Source of the DNA: Agromyces bauzanensis
GTDB taxonomy: Bacteria > Actinomycetota > Actinomycetes > Actinomycetales > Microbacteriaceae
Direction: 5' to 3'
Assembly (NCBI RefSeq): GCF_014645655.1
Contig: NZ_BMMD01000021.1
Coordinates: 1 to 64,000, forward strand
Length of the DNA stretch: 64,000 bases
Shown: positions 16,516-25,628 of the stretch, piece by piece
Layout: every line of letters starts with the position of its first letter
How positions within the stretch are numbered: position 1 is the stretch's first letter
Program-made: the position numbers and the translations under genes
Notes under the pieces: model-generated
Seen by the model: only the letters and a program-made list of their open reading frames with translations
Database searches by the model: none
What the model was told of the DNA's origin: nothing

Positions 16516-19089
16516 ATGTCTGCCCAAAATCGTACGCTGAGCGACGTCGGCGCCGGGGTCCTCGGTTTCGTCGGCATGAGCGCTCTGGCCGGCGTTCTCG
16601 TCACGGCTGCGGTCACGCCTGCCCTCGCGGTCACCGGCATGGCCGCCAACAACGGCATCACGATGTTCGAGAACCTGCCCGGCTACCTCAATATCGGCGA
16701 GCTGTCGGAGAAGACGGACATCTTCGCGACCCAACCCGATGGCTCGCAGGCGCACCTCGCCTCGTTCTTCGACGAGAACCGTGAGGAAGTCGCCTGGGAT
16801 TCGATCAGCCAGTACGTGAAGGATGCCGCGATCGCCGGTGAGGACCCCCGGTTCTACGATCACGGCGGCATCGACATCCAGGGCACGATCCGCGGCGCAC
16901 TCAGCACCTACGTGCTCAACCAGGACGTGCAGGGCGGTTCCTCGATCACGCAGCAGTACGTGAAGAACGTGCGCATCAACAACGGCATCCGCGAGGCGCA
17001 GACCGAGGAGGAGAAGGAGGCCGCGTACGATGCCGCCACCGAGACGTCACCCGAGCGCAAGCTCCAGGAGATGCGGTACGCCATCGCGCTCGAGAAGAAG
17101 TTCTCGAAGGACGAGATCCTCCTGGGCTACCTCAACATCGCGGCGTTCGGCGGCCGCGTCTACGGCATCGAGTCGGCAGCGCAGTACTACTTCAACAAGC
17201 ACGCGGCCGATGTCACGCTCGCCGAGGCGGCGAGCCTCATCGCGATCGTGAACCACCCGGAGAAGTTCCGCCTCGACTATCCCGAGAGCGAGACGAACGG
17301 CGTCAACACCGTCGTCGACGGTCAGCCCGTGCCGTACGCCGACAACAAGCAGCGTCGCGACTACATCCTCGGCGAGATGCTGAAGGAGAAGAAGATCACG
17401 CAGGAGGAGCACGACGCCGCGGTCGCGACGCCGGTGACCCCCGTGATCACCGAGCCGAGCACGGGCTGCCAGAGCGCCGACGGGAGCGCGTTCTTCTGCG
17501 ACTACGTGAAGAACGTCATCATCAACGAGTTCGACGACCCCGCGACGGCCGACATCGACGAGGGCGCCCAGCTGCTGCAGCAGGGCGGCCTGCAGATCCT
17601 CACCACGCTCGACCTCGAACTGCAGAACAAGGCGGAGACGGCCATCGACCAGAATGTGCCGTACGTCGATCATCGGTTCAACGTGGGCTCCGTGGCCGTC
17701 ACCGTGCAGCCGGGCACCGGCAAGATCCTCGCGATGGCGCAGAACAAGAACTACACCGAGGATCCCGAGGTCGCGGCCGCAGATCCGAGCTACACGTCGG
17801 TGAACTACAGCACCGACTTCGACTACGGCGGGTCGAGCGGCCTCCAGCCGGGCTCGACGTACAAGGTCTTCACGCTCGCGGAGTGGCTGAACGCCGGCCA
17901 CTCGCTCCGTGAGACCTTCAACGGGTCACGCCGCACGTTCACGTCGTTCACCGACAGCTGCACCGGCAACTGGAGCGGCAGCTACAACCCGCGTAACGAC
18001 GACGGCCGCATCGCCAACAACGCCATCGACGCCACCGCATGGTCGGTGAACACCAGCTTCATGTCCATGGCGTCGCAGCTCGACCTCTGCAACATCAAGC
18101 AGACCGCCCAGGCGTTCGGCATCCACCGTGCCGACGGCAGCGAGCTGCAGATGAACCCCTCCGACGTGCTCGGCACGCAGGAGATCGCGCCGGTCACCAT
18201 GGCGGCGGCCTTCGCGGGCATCGCGAACAACGGCCTCACCTGCACGCCCATCGCGATCGAGCGGATCGTGAAGGCCGACGGCACGGAGCTGACGCCGCCC
18301 GCCTCAACGTGCACGCAGTCCGTCACGCCCGAGGTCGCGCATGCCATGACCTACGCGATGCAGCAGACGTTCGCCGGCGGTGGCACGGCGACGGCGTCCG
18401 ACCCCGGCACCGGCGTGCCGCACATCGGCAAGACGGGAACCACCGACGGCGCGCAGGACACGTGGATGATCGGTGCCACCACCACGGCCGCCACGGCGGT
18501 CTGGGTGGGCAACGTCGTCGGTGACGCGAACCTCCGTGACCTGAGCTTCGACAGCGGCAGCGCGGCCACGGCACGTCACCGCATCTGGCCCATGATCATG
18601 GAGGTCGCCGACAACAAGTACGGCGGAGCGGAGTTCCCCGAACCCGACGCGAGCTACTTCAAGCAGGTGCTCGTCGACATCCCGCAGGTCGTCGGCCTCT
18701 CGCTCGACGCCGCCAGGCAGGCCCTCGAGGTCGCGGGCTTCGTCTTCGAGGACGGCGGTCAGCAGGACTCGGACCTCCCGGCCGGCACGGTCTCCGGCAC
18801 GGATCCCTCGGGTCAGGCGGGCCGCGGCACCACGATTCGCGTCTTCACGAGCAACGGCAACAGCAACAACACGACCGTGCCCGACCTCAGCGGCATGACG
18901 CAGCAGGAGGCGAAGGCGGCCCTCGACCAGGCCGGTCTCAAGATGAAGACCTCGGGCGCCAACTTCGACCCGACCGCCGTCGTCGAGAGCCAGGATCCGG
19001 CGCCGAACACCGCGGTGAAACGCGGAGCCACGGTCACCGTGACGTTCAGCAGCGTCACGGGCGGCGGCAACGCACCGGGCGACGGTTGA
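16516..19089 (+). CDS. bifunctional penicillin-binding protein with two PASTA domains (PonA2-like)
   Basis: An 857-residue class A PBP that polymerises and crosslinks peptidoglycan outside the membrane. An N-terminal membrane helix spans about residues 13-40. The GT51 domain carries EDPRFYDHGGID and GGSSITQQYVKN. The transpeptidase domain has its active serine in GSTYK, the second motif SVNTS and the third IGKTGTT. Two PASTA domains end the protein (starting at IPQVVGLSLDAA and TVPDLSGMTQQEA). It starts at ATG 16516, with no ribosome site but a TAGGCT -10 box. It overlaps the phosphoesterase gene by TTGA, as in the PonA2/Rv3683 pair. Confidence 0.9.
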   Translation: MSAQNRTLSDVGAGVLGFVGMSALAGVLVTAAVTPALAVTGMAANNGITMFENLPGYLNIGELSEKTDIFATQPDGSQAHLASFFDENREEVAWDSISQYVKDAAIAGEDPRFYDHGGIDIQGTIRGALSTYVLNQDVQGGSSITQQYVKNVRINNGIREAQTEEEKEAAYDAATETSPERKLQEMRYAIALEKKFSKDEILLGYLNIAAFGGRVYGIESAAQYYFNKHAADVTLAEAASLIAIVNHPEKFRLDYPESETNGVNTVVDGQPVPYADNKQRRDYILGEMLKEKKITQEEHDAAVATPVTPVITEPSTGCQSADGSAFFCDYVKNVIINEFDDPATADIDEGAQLLQQGGLQILTTLDLELQNKAETAIDQNVPYVDHRFNVGSVAVTVQPGTGKILAMAQNKNYTEDPEVAAADPSYTSVNYSTDFDYGGSSGLQPGSTYKVFTLAEWLNAGHSLRETFNGSRRTFTSFTDSCTGNWSGSYNPRNDDGRIANNAIDATAWSVNTSFMSMASQLDLCNIKQTAQAFGIHRADGSELQMNPSDVLGTQEIAPVTMAAAFAGIANNGLTCTPIAIERIVKADGTELTPPASTCTQSVTPEVAHAMTYAMQQTFAGGGTATASDPGTGVPHIGKTGTTDGAQDTWMIGATTTAATAVWVGNVVGDANLRDLSFDSGSAATARHRIWPMIMEVADNKYGGAEFPEPDASYFKQVLVDIPQVVGLSLDAARQALEVAGFVFEDGGQQDSDLPAGTVSGTDPSGQAGRGTTIRVFTSNGNSNNTTVPDLSGMTQQEAKAALDQAGLKMKTSGANFDPTAVVESQDPAPNTAVKRGATVTVTFSSVTGGGNAPGDG

Positions 19090-20060
19090 CTCGCGCCCCG
19101 CTCTCGCCTGCCGCGCGGATCGCACTGGCGATCGGCGCGGCAGGCGCTGCCGCGTTCGCGTGGGGCAGTCTCGTCGAGCGCACGCGCTGGACGCTCCGCA
19201 GGGTGGACGTGCCGGTGCTGCCGGCCGGTGCCCCGCCGGTGAAGGTGCTGCACCTCTCCGACCTGCACATGGCACCCTGGCAGCACGACAAGCAGGAGTG
19301 GGTGCGCTCGCTCGCCGAGCTCGAGCCCGACCTCGTCGTCGACACCGGTGACAACCTCGGGCACGAGCGCGGCATCGAGGGTATCCGGCGCGCCTTCGAC
19401 GCGTTCCGCGGTGTGCCCGGCGTCTTCGTCAACGGCTCGAACGACTACCTCGGTCCCACGCTGAAGAATCCGTTCATGTACTTCGGCGGTCCCTCCGAAC
19501 TGTCGCGCCGCTCGAAGCGACTCGACATCGGCGCGCTGCACGCCTACTTCGCCGAGCTGGGCTGGCACGACCTCGACAACACCGCCGCGAGCCTCGACCT
19601 CCGCGGCACGCACTTCGAGATCTTCGGCGTCGACGACCCGCACAAGGGCTATGACCGGCTCGACCTCATCGCCGCGGCGATCGACGACCTGCGTGCCGAG
19701 GATCCGCTCGGCGACGAGCACTGGCCCGACGCGGCATCCGCCCCTCGTCGCCCCACGGTCACGGTCGGTGTCGCGCACGCGCCGTACCAGCGGGTGCTGA
19801 ACTCGTTCGTGAATCACGGCGCCCAGCTCATTCTCGCCGGTCACACCCACGGCGGCCAGGTGTGCGTTCCGGGCTACGGCGCCCTCGTCACCAACTGCGA
19901 CATCCCGCGGCGGCAGGTGAGGGGCCTCAGCACGTGGCAGCATGGGCTGCGGTCGGCCTACCTCAACGTCTCGGCGGGGCTCGGCACGTCGATCTACGCC
20001 CCCGTGCGGTTCGCGTGCCCGCCCGAGGCGACACTGCTCACGCTGGTGCCGACGCAGTAG
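19086..20060 (+). CDS. YkuE-type metallophosphoesterase (Rv3683-like)
   Basis: A 324-residue calcineurin-like phosphoesterase with an N-terminal hydrophobic segment (about residues 9-27) that probably anchors it to the membrane. Metal-binding motifs are LSDLHM, DTGDNLG, GSNDYLG (replacing the usual GNHD) and LAGHTHGG. The TTG start overlaps the PBP stop. The substrate is unknown; coupling to a PBP suggests a role in envelope metabolism. Confidence 0.82.
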   Translation: MTRAPLSPAARIALAIGAAGAAAFAWGSLVERTRWTLRRVDVPVLPAGAPPVKVLHLSDLHMAPWQHDKQEWVRSLAELEPDLVVDTGDNLGHERGIEGIRRAFDAFRGVPGVFVNGSNDYLGPTLKNPFMYFGGPSELSRRSKRLDIGALHAYFAELGWHDLDNTAASLDLRGTHFEIFGVDDPHKGYDRLDLIAAAIDDLRAEDPLGDEHWPDAASAPRRPTVTVGVAHAPYQRVLNSFVNHGAQLILAGHTHGGQVCVPGYGALVTNCDIPRRQVRGLSTWQHGLRSAYLNVSAGLGTSIYAPVRFACPPEATLLTLVPTQ

Positions 20061-20075
20061 CGGGACGGCCGGATG

Positions 20076-20111
20076 CCGCGGCCACCGCATGGTCGGCCGG
20101 CCGCGGTTTTT
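20076..20111 (+). terminator. Rho-independent terminator after the PBP/phosphoesterase operon
   Basis: The stem arms CCGCGGCC (20076-20083) and GGCCGCGG (20099-20106) are followed directly by TTTTT. It lies 15 bp after the phosphoesterase stop codon. Confidence 0.75.
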
Positions 20112-20143
20112 CGGCTATCCTTGTGGAGGCCCGTGAGGGTCAC

Positions 20144-20221
<78 letters not shown>

Positions 20222-20223
20222 GT

Positions 20224-20254
20224 GAAGACCCCCTCCTTCGTGGAGGGGGTCTTC
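20224..20254 (+). terminator. terminator hairpin of the tRNA-Pro gene
   Basis: A perfect 13-bp stem, GAAGACCCCCTCC (20224-20236) with its complement (20242-20254), closes on a TTCGT loop. The T-tract after it is weak. Confidence 0.75.
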
Positions 20255-20273
20255 GCCGTTTCGCGGGTCGCCG

Positions 20274-21050
20274 TCACCGATCGGATGACCCGGGCGGGCG
20301 TGCTTCATCGAATGCCGCGGCCGCCTCGACCAGCGTGCGGAACGTCTCGGCGAACCGAGCGGCGGGTGCTCCGTCGATCACGGCGTGGTCGAAGGTCAGG
20401 GTGAGCGGCAGCATCGGCCTGGCGACGACGCGGCCGTCGCGGACGACCGCGCGATCGTCGATGCCGCCGACCGTGGCGATGACGGTCAACGGAGCGAGCG
20501 GGATGGCCCACCCCCAGCCGCTCGTGAACATTCCGATCGACGTGACGCCCACCGCGGGGCCGAACGTCGCGGCGACCCGCGGGCTCATCCCGGCCATGCG
20601 GATAGCGCTCCGCCGGAGCGGACCGGGCAACCGCACGATCCAGGCCGTCAGCCCGGTCGGCCGCGCGGACTCGCCCGGGCCGAGCTTCGCATCATGCAGC
20701 CGGGCGGAGATCTCGGCGCAGGATCTCCGGTCGGCGTCGGGGATCGTGACGACGTCGAGCACCGAACGCCCCTCCCACTGCCGCTCGACGGTCGCCCCGA
20801 GGTCGACGCGATCGAAGGTGAGGATGCGATTTCCGGCCCTGCGGGCGTTCACCTCGGGATGTCGGGCCACCGCGCGCCCCAGCGTCGCGACCACGAAACC
20901 GGTCCACGTCACTCGCGACTCGGCGGCCTCGATCCGCGCCGCGGCCTCGGTCACGTCGAGCTCCACCAACGCGTGCACCTGGAACCGTCGGCTCGCGCCG
21001 GCCAGACGGTCGAGCACAGGCCGGCGCTCCTTCGGCACGGCGCGCACCAT
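20274..21050 (-). CDS. stand-alone E2-type (chloramphenicol-acetyltransferase-fold) acyltransferase
   Basis: A 258-residue protein made only of the catalytic domain of 2-oxoacid dehydrogenase acyltransferases. It ends with the active-site pattern TFDHAVIDGAPAARF, and SIGMFTSGWGWAIPLAPLT precedes it as in the E2 core. It has no lipoyl or subunit-binding domain, so it cannot work as a normal E2 and must use a soluble acyl donor or a separate carrier protein. The start is taken at ATG 21050, the only good codon after the esterase stop. It follows the carboxylesterase gene with a 53-bp gap. Substrate unknown. Confidence 0.65.
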   Translation of the reverse strand: MVRAVPKERRPVLDRLAGASRRFQVHALVELDVTEAAARIEAAESRVTWTGFVVATLGRAVARHPEVNARRAGNRILTFDRVDLGATVERQWEGRSVLDVVTIPDADRRSCAEISARLHDAKLGPGESARPTGLTAWIVRLPGPLRRSAIRMAGMSPRVAATFGPAVGVTSIGMFTSGWGWAIPLAPLTVIATVGGIDDRAVVRDGRVVARPMLPLTLTFDHAVIDGAPAARFAETFRTLVEAAAAFDEARPPGSSDR

Positions 21051-21103
21051 GTACCCCGGTGCCTCTTCAGGCCTCGCGCTCCGGCCCGGCCGGCGATGTG
21101 CGG

Positions 21104-22663
21104 TCAGCGGATCCCGCGCCACAACTCGCGCTCCCACCGCCGGGGGTCCTCCACGACCTGCGACGCGGTGTCGAATCGCATCGTGGCCCGGCGTCCGAGG
21201 TCGTAGCTCGGCCAGCCGGGGTCGCCGTTCGTGGCGAAGGAGACCCACGCCGAGTGCATGAGGTCGGCGAGCGCCTGCGGGGGACCCTGTCCGAGCATCG
21301 GCCCGAAGAGCGGGATGTCCGGGCGCGCGATGTCGAAGACGAACGGGATCTCGAGGGCGTGCACCGCCCCGAGCCCCGGAGACGGCCAGGCGAATTCGTA
21401 CATGTACGTGCCACCGACTGCGACGGCGCGAGCGTCCGCGCGAGCGTCGGCGAGGCGGAGGGCCGGAATCCGCATCCACCAGTCGGTCTGCACGGTCGCC
21501 AGCAGCTCGCCGGGGGTCGACTCCGGATACCGGGCCCGGTAGGCGGCGAGCGCCTCGGCGACCGGAAGCCCGTATGCGCCCAGCGACTGGTTGCCGTACG
21601 CCTCCACCGGTCCGGTCAGGATCTCGTCGGTCATCTGGCCGATCATGCCGCTGACCACGCTCCACAACCGCCAGTCGTCGGTGTTCGTCCCGACGATGAC
21701 GTCGACGTCCCCGCTCGAACCTGCCGCGATCAGGTCGATGGGTCGGCCCGGCAGGACCTGCCCGTCGATCACCGGCTGCCACGGCATGTTGCTGGCCACG
21801 ACGGCGGAGCCCCAGCGACCCGGGTCGGGGTCTGCGAACAGCTCGGCCTTCAGCTCGGACTGCACGGCCACGAACCGTTCCACCCCGACGGCGGCGATCG
21901 CCTCACGAGTCGCGGGGACGCCCAGTCGCTCGGCCAGGTACCCGGAGATGCGTCGCGCATCCTCGGCCGGGGTCACATGATGCGCGGCCCCGCTCTGCAG
22001 GATCGCGCGCCGGAACAGGCCCGCGGCACGGGGCATGGCGAGGAGCATGCCGATGCTCATCGCGCCGGCCGACTCGCCGAACACGGTGACGTTGCCGGGA
22101 TCCCCGCCGAAAGCGGCGATGTTCTCCCGCACCCATTCGAGTGCCGCGACCTGATCGAGCAGCCCGACGTTGGCGACGCCGTCGCCGAGGAACAGGAACC
22201 CCTCGGCGCCGGGGCGCCAGGTGATGACGACGCAGACCACGCCGTCCCGGGCGAAGCGACTGCCGTCGTAGGCCGCCGTCGAGCTGATCTCGAACATGCC
22301 GCCCTGGATCCACACCATCACGGGCAATCGCGTCGCTTCCCGGTCGGGCGTCCACACGTTGAGATTGAGGCAGTCTTCCGAGGGCGCCGCCCGCTCGATC
22401 TCGGCGAACGACTCGTCGATCTCGCGCCAATCCCCGGACACGCCGGACCCGGGGCCGCCGGTCGTCGGCGGCGTGACCTGCGGTGGCTCAGGGCCCAGCT
22501 CGACGGCATCCCGCACACCGCTCCACGGCTCCACCGGCCGAGGCGGCCGGAGTCGGTTCGGACCGAACGGCGGCGCGGCATACGGCATGCCCCGGAACAC
22601 CTGCACCCCGTCGGCGACACTGCCGCGAAGCTTCCCGTGCACGGTCTCCACGACTACGGCCAT
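21104..22663 (-). CDS. type B carboxylesterase/lipase
   Basis: A 519-residue alpha/beta hydrolase of the carboxylesterase type B family. The nucleophile elbow is FGESAGAMS, the N-terminal signature SEDCLNLNVWTP is present, and the catalytic His lies in GAVHALEIPF. The oxyanion region QGGMFE departs from the usual HGGG (GG-M-F). No signal peptide is evident, so it is probably cytoplasmic. ATG 22663 is preferred; a GTG at 22672 is possible. It lies between the GH15-like gene remnant and the stand-alone acyltransferase on the same strand. Confidence 0.85.
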   Translation of the reverse strand: MAVVVETVHGKLRGSVADGVQVFRGMPYAAPPFGPNRLRPPRPVEPWSGVRDAVELGPEPPQVTPPTTGGPGSGVSGDWREIDESFAEIERAAPSEDCLNLNVWTPDREATRLPVMVWIQGGMFEISSTAAYDGSRFARDGVVCVVITWRPGAEGFLFLGDGVANVGLLDQVAALEWVRENIAAFGGDPGNVTVFGESAGAMSIGMLLAMPRAAGLFRRAILQSGAAHHVTPAEDARRISGYLAERLGVPATREAIAAVGVERFVAVQSELKAELFADPDPGRWGSAVVASNMPWQPVIDGQVLPGRPIDLIAAGSSGDVDVIVGTNTDDWRLWSVVSGMIGQMTDEILTGPVEAYGNQSLGAYGLPVAEALAAYRARYPESTPGELLATVQTDWWMRIPALRLADARADARAVAVGGTYMYEFAWPSPGLGAVHALEIPFVFDIARPDIPLFGPMLGQGPPQALADLMHSAWVSFATNGDPGWPSYDLGRRATMRFDTASQVVEDPRRWERELWRGIR

Positions 22664-22717
22664 ACGCACCACCGTGCACCCCGACCGGAGTATCGGCAGG
22701 GGCGAAGGTCCCGGCGT

Positions 22718-23836
22718 TCAGCGGCGGGCGCTCCGCGCCGCGCTCGGGCGGGCGCTCCGCGCCGCGCTCGGGCGGGCGCTCCGCGCCGCGCTCCGCCGCG
22801 CGCCCTCGGCGGCGGTTCCACGGGCGTGCGCGATGGCATCCGCCGCCCGAACGAGCGCGAGGTGCGACAGCGCCTGCGAGGTGTTGCCGGCCAGCCGCCC
22901 GGTGTGCGGGCCGACCTGCTCCGCGAGCAGGCCCAGGTCGGTGCAGTAGCCGAGGATCCGTTCCATGAGGGCGGTGGCGTCGTCGAGCCGACCGGAGTGG
23001 GCGAACTGCTCCACGAGCCAGAACGAGCAGGCGAGGAAGTCGTTCTCGCCGCCCGGCACGCCGTCGACGTCGGCTTCGGTGCGGTACCGCCGCAGCAGCC
23101 CGTCGTGGAGCAGGGTCTGCTCGATGCGAGCGACCGTGCCGAGCATCCGCGAGTCTTCGTGCGCGAGGTAGCCGACATGGGGAAGCTGCAGCAGGGCCGC
23201 GTCGACCTCGGTCGTGCCCTCGAATTGCACGTAGCTGCCGATCTCGGGATCGAAGCCGCCGTGCTCGATGCGCTCGGCGAGACGGGCACGGATGTCCCGC
23301 CGGCGCTCCACGGGCCCGTCGCATCCGTCGGACTCGACCGCGCAGATCGCTCGGTCGAATGCCGCCCAGAGCATGACGCGGGAGTGCGTGAAACGCCGCG
23401 CCTCTCCGCGGATCTCCCAGATGCCGGAGTCGGGGCGGTCGAGTTGGCGCTCGGCCTCGCCGAGCAACGCGAGCTGCAGCGACCAGGAGTCGAGGTCCTC
23501 GTCGACGCCGGCGTGCCGTGCCGCATCGAGGGCGATCATGATCTCGCCGAAGATGTCGGCCTGGTACTGCTCGGATGCCGCGTTGCCGACGCGGACGGTC
23601 GACCAGCGTGTCACGAGGGTGAAGGTATCGGTCGTGTAGGCGCGCGACAAGGTCGCCGCGGCATCCACCGGCCGGAGGCTCCACAGACCCTGGTCGGGGC
23701 CACCGAGGAGCGCCCCGAACACCGATGCGGCGTCGAAGCGGGGTAGGCAGAGCCAATCGATCGCCCCGTCGGCCCCCACGAGCGCGGCCGTACGGCAGTC
23801 GCCGATGACGGCGTAGTCCTCGATCGGCTGCGGCAT
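22718..23836 (-). pseudogene. GH15-like glucoamylase-family gene with a large in-frame internal deletion
   Basis: The first 80 residues match the N-terminus of the bacterial GH15-like family (MPQPIEDYAVIGDCRTAALV, then AIDWLCLPRFD). At about residue 80 (near 23596) the sequence jumps from TLVTRWST straight to VRVGNAASEQYQ, a motif that family members carry far inside the catalytic barrel. The 372 residues compare with roughly 600 in the family, so about 230-260 residues are missing, including the first half of the catalytic domain. The frame is kept and a GGGAGA ribosome site precedes the ATG, so a shortened product may be made, but hydrolysis is unlikely. The C-terminus is extended by a 24-bp tandem repeat. 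Confidence 0.7.
22723..22794. repeat. three tandem copies of a 24-bp GC-rich unit
   Basis: Units at 22723-22746, 22747-22770 and 22771-22794 are identical except for the last base of the third. Read on the minus strand they encode an 8-residue repeat (ARSARPSA-type) at the C-terminus of the GH15-like remnant, directly before its stop codon. Confidence 0.85.
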
Positions 23837-23954
23837 GGTCGGGTCTCCCGTGGAGTCCGTCCCATTCTGCCGCACTCGCCCGCTGTGCCCGCTGAGCCGG
23901 GCGGCGGATGGTGCGCACGCAGCGCGAGTTTCGCGGACAGCCGGCCGCACCTGG

Positions 23955-25562
23955 TCAGGCCGCGGATGCCCCGCTGGCCGAGCGCGAGCGCGAGCTCGAC
24001 GGCACGACCTGACCGTCGTGCGCATGCCTGATCTCGAGGTGCGGAGATCGGTTGCCGGCGCGCGGTCGTTGTTCGGGGTCGATGTGCGGCGGCGGGATGA
24101 ACCACGCCCGATTGTCGCGGATCTCGATGCTCCAGCCGTTCCGATGGAGCAGCCCATGATGGAACGCGCAGAGCAACACGCCGTTCTCGAGGTCGGTGGG
24201 GCCGTGATGCCGCTTCCACCATCTGATGTGGTGCGCCTGGGTGTGGGCGATCGGCCGGCGGCACCCGGGATGGGCGCACCCGCCGTCGCGCTCGGCCAGT
24301 GCAAGCCGCTGGGCTTTGGTGAACAGTCGCTTTCCCCTGCCGAGGTCGAGCACCTCGCCTTCGCCGCCGCACACCATCGGGATGACACCGGCCGACGCGG
24401 CCAGCTGACGTGCCGTGGTGGCGGAGACCGGCTGGTCGATTCCATCGATGGTCGCGTGGCCGCGCCCGGTGAGGAGTGAGTCGTGATCGATGCGGGCGAC
24501 GACGGTGGCGAACCCGAGTGCCGGCAGCGACGCACCGGCCGACGAGATGGCGAGACGTGCGACGTCAGCGAGCGCGTCGGCGTTCATCTGGTCGATCGAG
24601 CGCTGTTCGGCGAACGCAGCGTCAGCCGCACCCGAAGCACCGGCCGCACGCGAGGCGCCCGCACGCGCAGGGTCGCCGGCGAGCGCAGGGTCGCCCGCAC
24701 GCGCAGGGTCGCCCGCGAGCGCAGCGTCGACGGCGCCGCCTGCCGCATCCGCCCCGACCGCGGCCGCCGTCTCGCCGAAACCCGGCCGGGCATCACGGGC
24801 CCGGTGAAGCTCGGCGCCCACGAGCGACTCGACGGCCACCTTGATGGGCGCGCCCGTGACCGGGTCGAACCGGCCGCGCAGGTTGATCATGCCGGCGCTG
24901 TCTTCCCAGATTCTCAACGAACGCTGACCATGCAGTTCGTCTTCTCGAGGTCGGACGCCGTCGGGATCGAGCCGGGCTTCGAGCTGCTTGATGAGCCGGT
25001 TGAGGCCGTCGACGCCGACCACCGGCCCGCGCTCGACCAGCATGGCCTCGGACCACGCAAGATCGTCAGCAGAGGCCCGAACAGACACCCGGGTGAGGAA
25101 CGCCGTGATCACGGCCGCGGCCTCGACGCCGAGCCGGCCCGCGCCGACTCCGGCGGCGACGTGGGCGAACCGGGGCGGTAGGCGTTCGCCCGTGAACGCG
25201 GCGCGCGGCTCGGTGGCCTCGCCGACGGCGATGAGCTTGACCGCCTCGGAGTAGCGCCCGCCCTTCATGGTGGCGATGAGGCCGGCCGGTGTGGAGTGCC
25301 CGGTTCGGCGTGCCAGCCCGTCGTTGCCCGCCTCGCTCGGCGAGCGTCGCGTGAGGCCCGCAGCGCAGCGCACCGTGAGCGCGTCGACGCGCTTCGACAG
25401 CCCCGCGAGCGCCTCGGTCACCGCGAGGAGACCGGCATCCGTCATCGAGAGCACATCGGCCGCGGGATCGGAGGATGCCAGGGTCACGGCGTCGCCCCAC
25501 GCACCGACGAACGCGTCGACCTCGGCGAGCAGTTCGCCGAGAGCTGCGGGGATTTCTGGCAT
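23955..25562 (-). CDS. DUF222/HNH endonuclease domain protein
   Basis: A 535-residue protein. The first ~390 residues are DUF222, interrupted by a low-complexity GDPARA/GDPALA region. The C-terminal part is an HNH nuclease: GCAHPGCRRPIAHTQAHHIRWW, then NGVLLCAFHHGLLH, with cysteine pairs that could hold zinc. The family is multi-copy in actinobacteria and resembles the 13E12 repeat proteins of mycobacteria. Its role is unknown; mobility or DNA processing is often suspected. It overlaps nothing, and the inverted-end element at 25629 lies just upstream. Confidence 0.75.
   Translation of the reverse strand: MPEIPAALGELLAEVDAFVGAWGDAVTLASSDPAADVLSMTDAGLLAVTEALAGLSKRVDALTVRCAAGLTRRSPSEAGNDGLARRTGHSTPAGLIATMKGGRYSEAVKLIAVGEATEPRAAFTGERLPPRFAHVAAGVGAGRLGVEAAAVITAFLTRVSVRASADDLAWSEAMLVERGPVVGVDGLNRLIKQLEARLDPDGVRPREDELHGQRSLRIWEDSAGMINLRGRFDPVTGAPIKVAVESLVGAELHRARDARPGFGETAAAVGADAAGGAVDAALAGDPARAGDPALAGDPARAGASRAAGASGAADAAFAEQRSIDQMNADALADVARLAISSAGASLPALGFATVVARIDHDSLLTGRGHATIDGIDQPVSATTARQLAASAGVIPMVCGGEGEVLDLGRGKRLFTKAQRLALAERDGGCAHPGCRRPIAHTQAHHIRWWKRHHGPTDLENGVLLCAFHHGLLHRNGWSIEIRDNRAWFIPPPHIDPEQRPRAGNRSPHLEIRHAHDGQVVPSSSRSRSASGASAA
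24661..24732. repeat. four tandem 18-bp units inside the DUF222/HNH gene
   Basis: Units at 24661-24678, 24679-24696, 24697-24714 and 24715-24732 alternate between GCACGC and GCGAGC starts and share the core GCAGGGTCGCC (the last unit is degenerate). They encode a six-residue repeat (GDPARA/GDPALA) in frame, so copy-number change would not break the gene. Confidence 0.8.
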
Positions 25563-25628
25563 GGGTCCATCATCGCAGAACCGTGCGAAATTCGTTCGAG
25601 TTATCCACAGCGCACGAGCAACAGGACT

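Noticed and set aside
21059..23746. 895-codon plus-strand frame across the esterase and GH15-like genes
   Set aside because: It covers two well-supported minus-strand genes and consists of Arg/His/Asp-rich mirror sequence.
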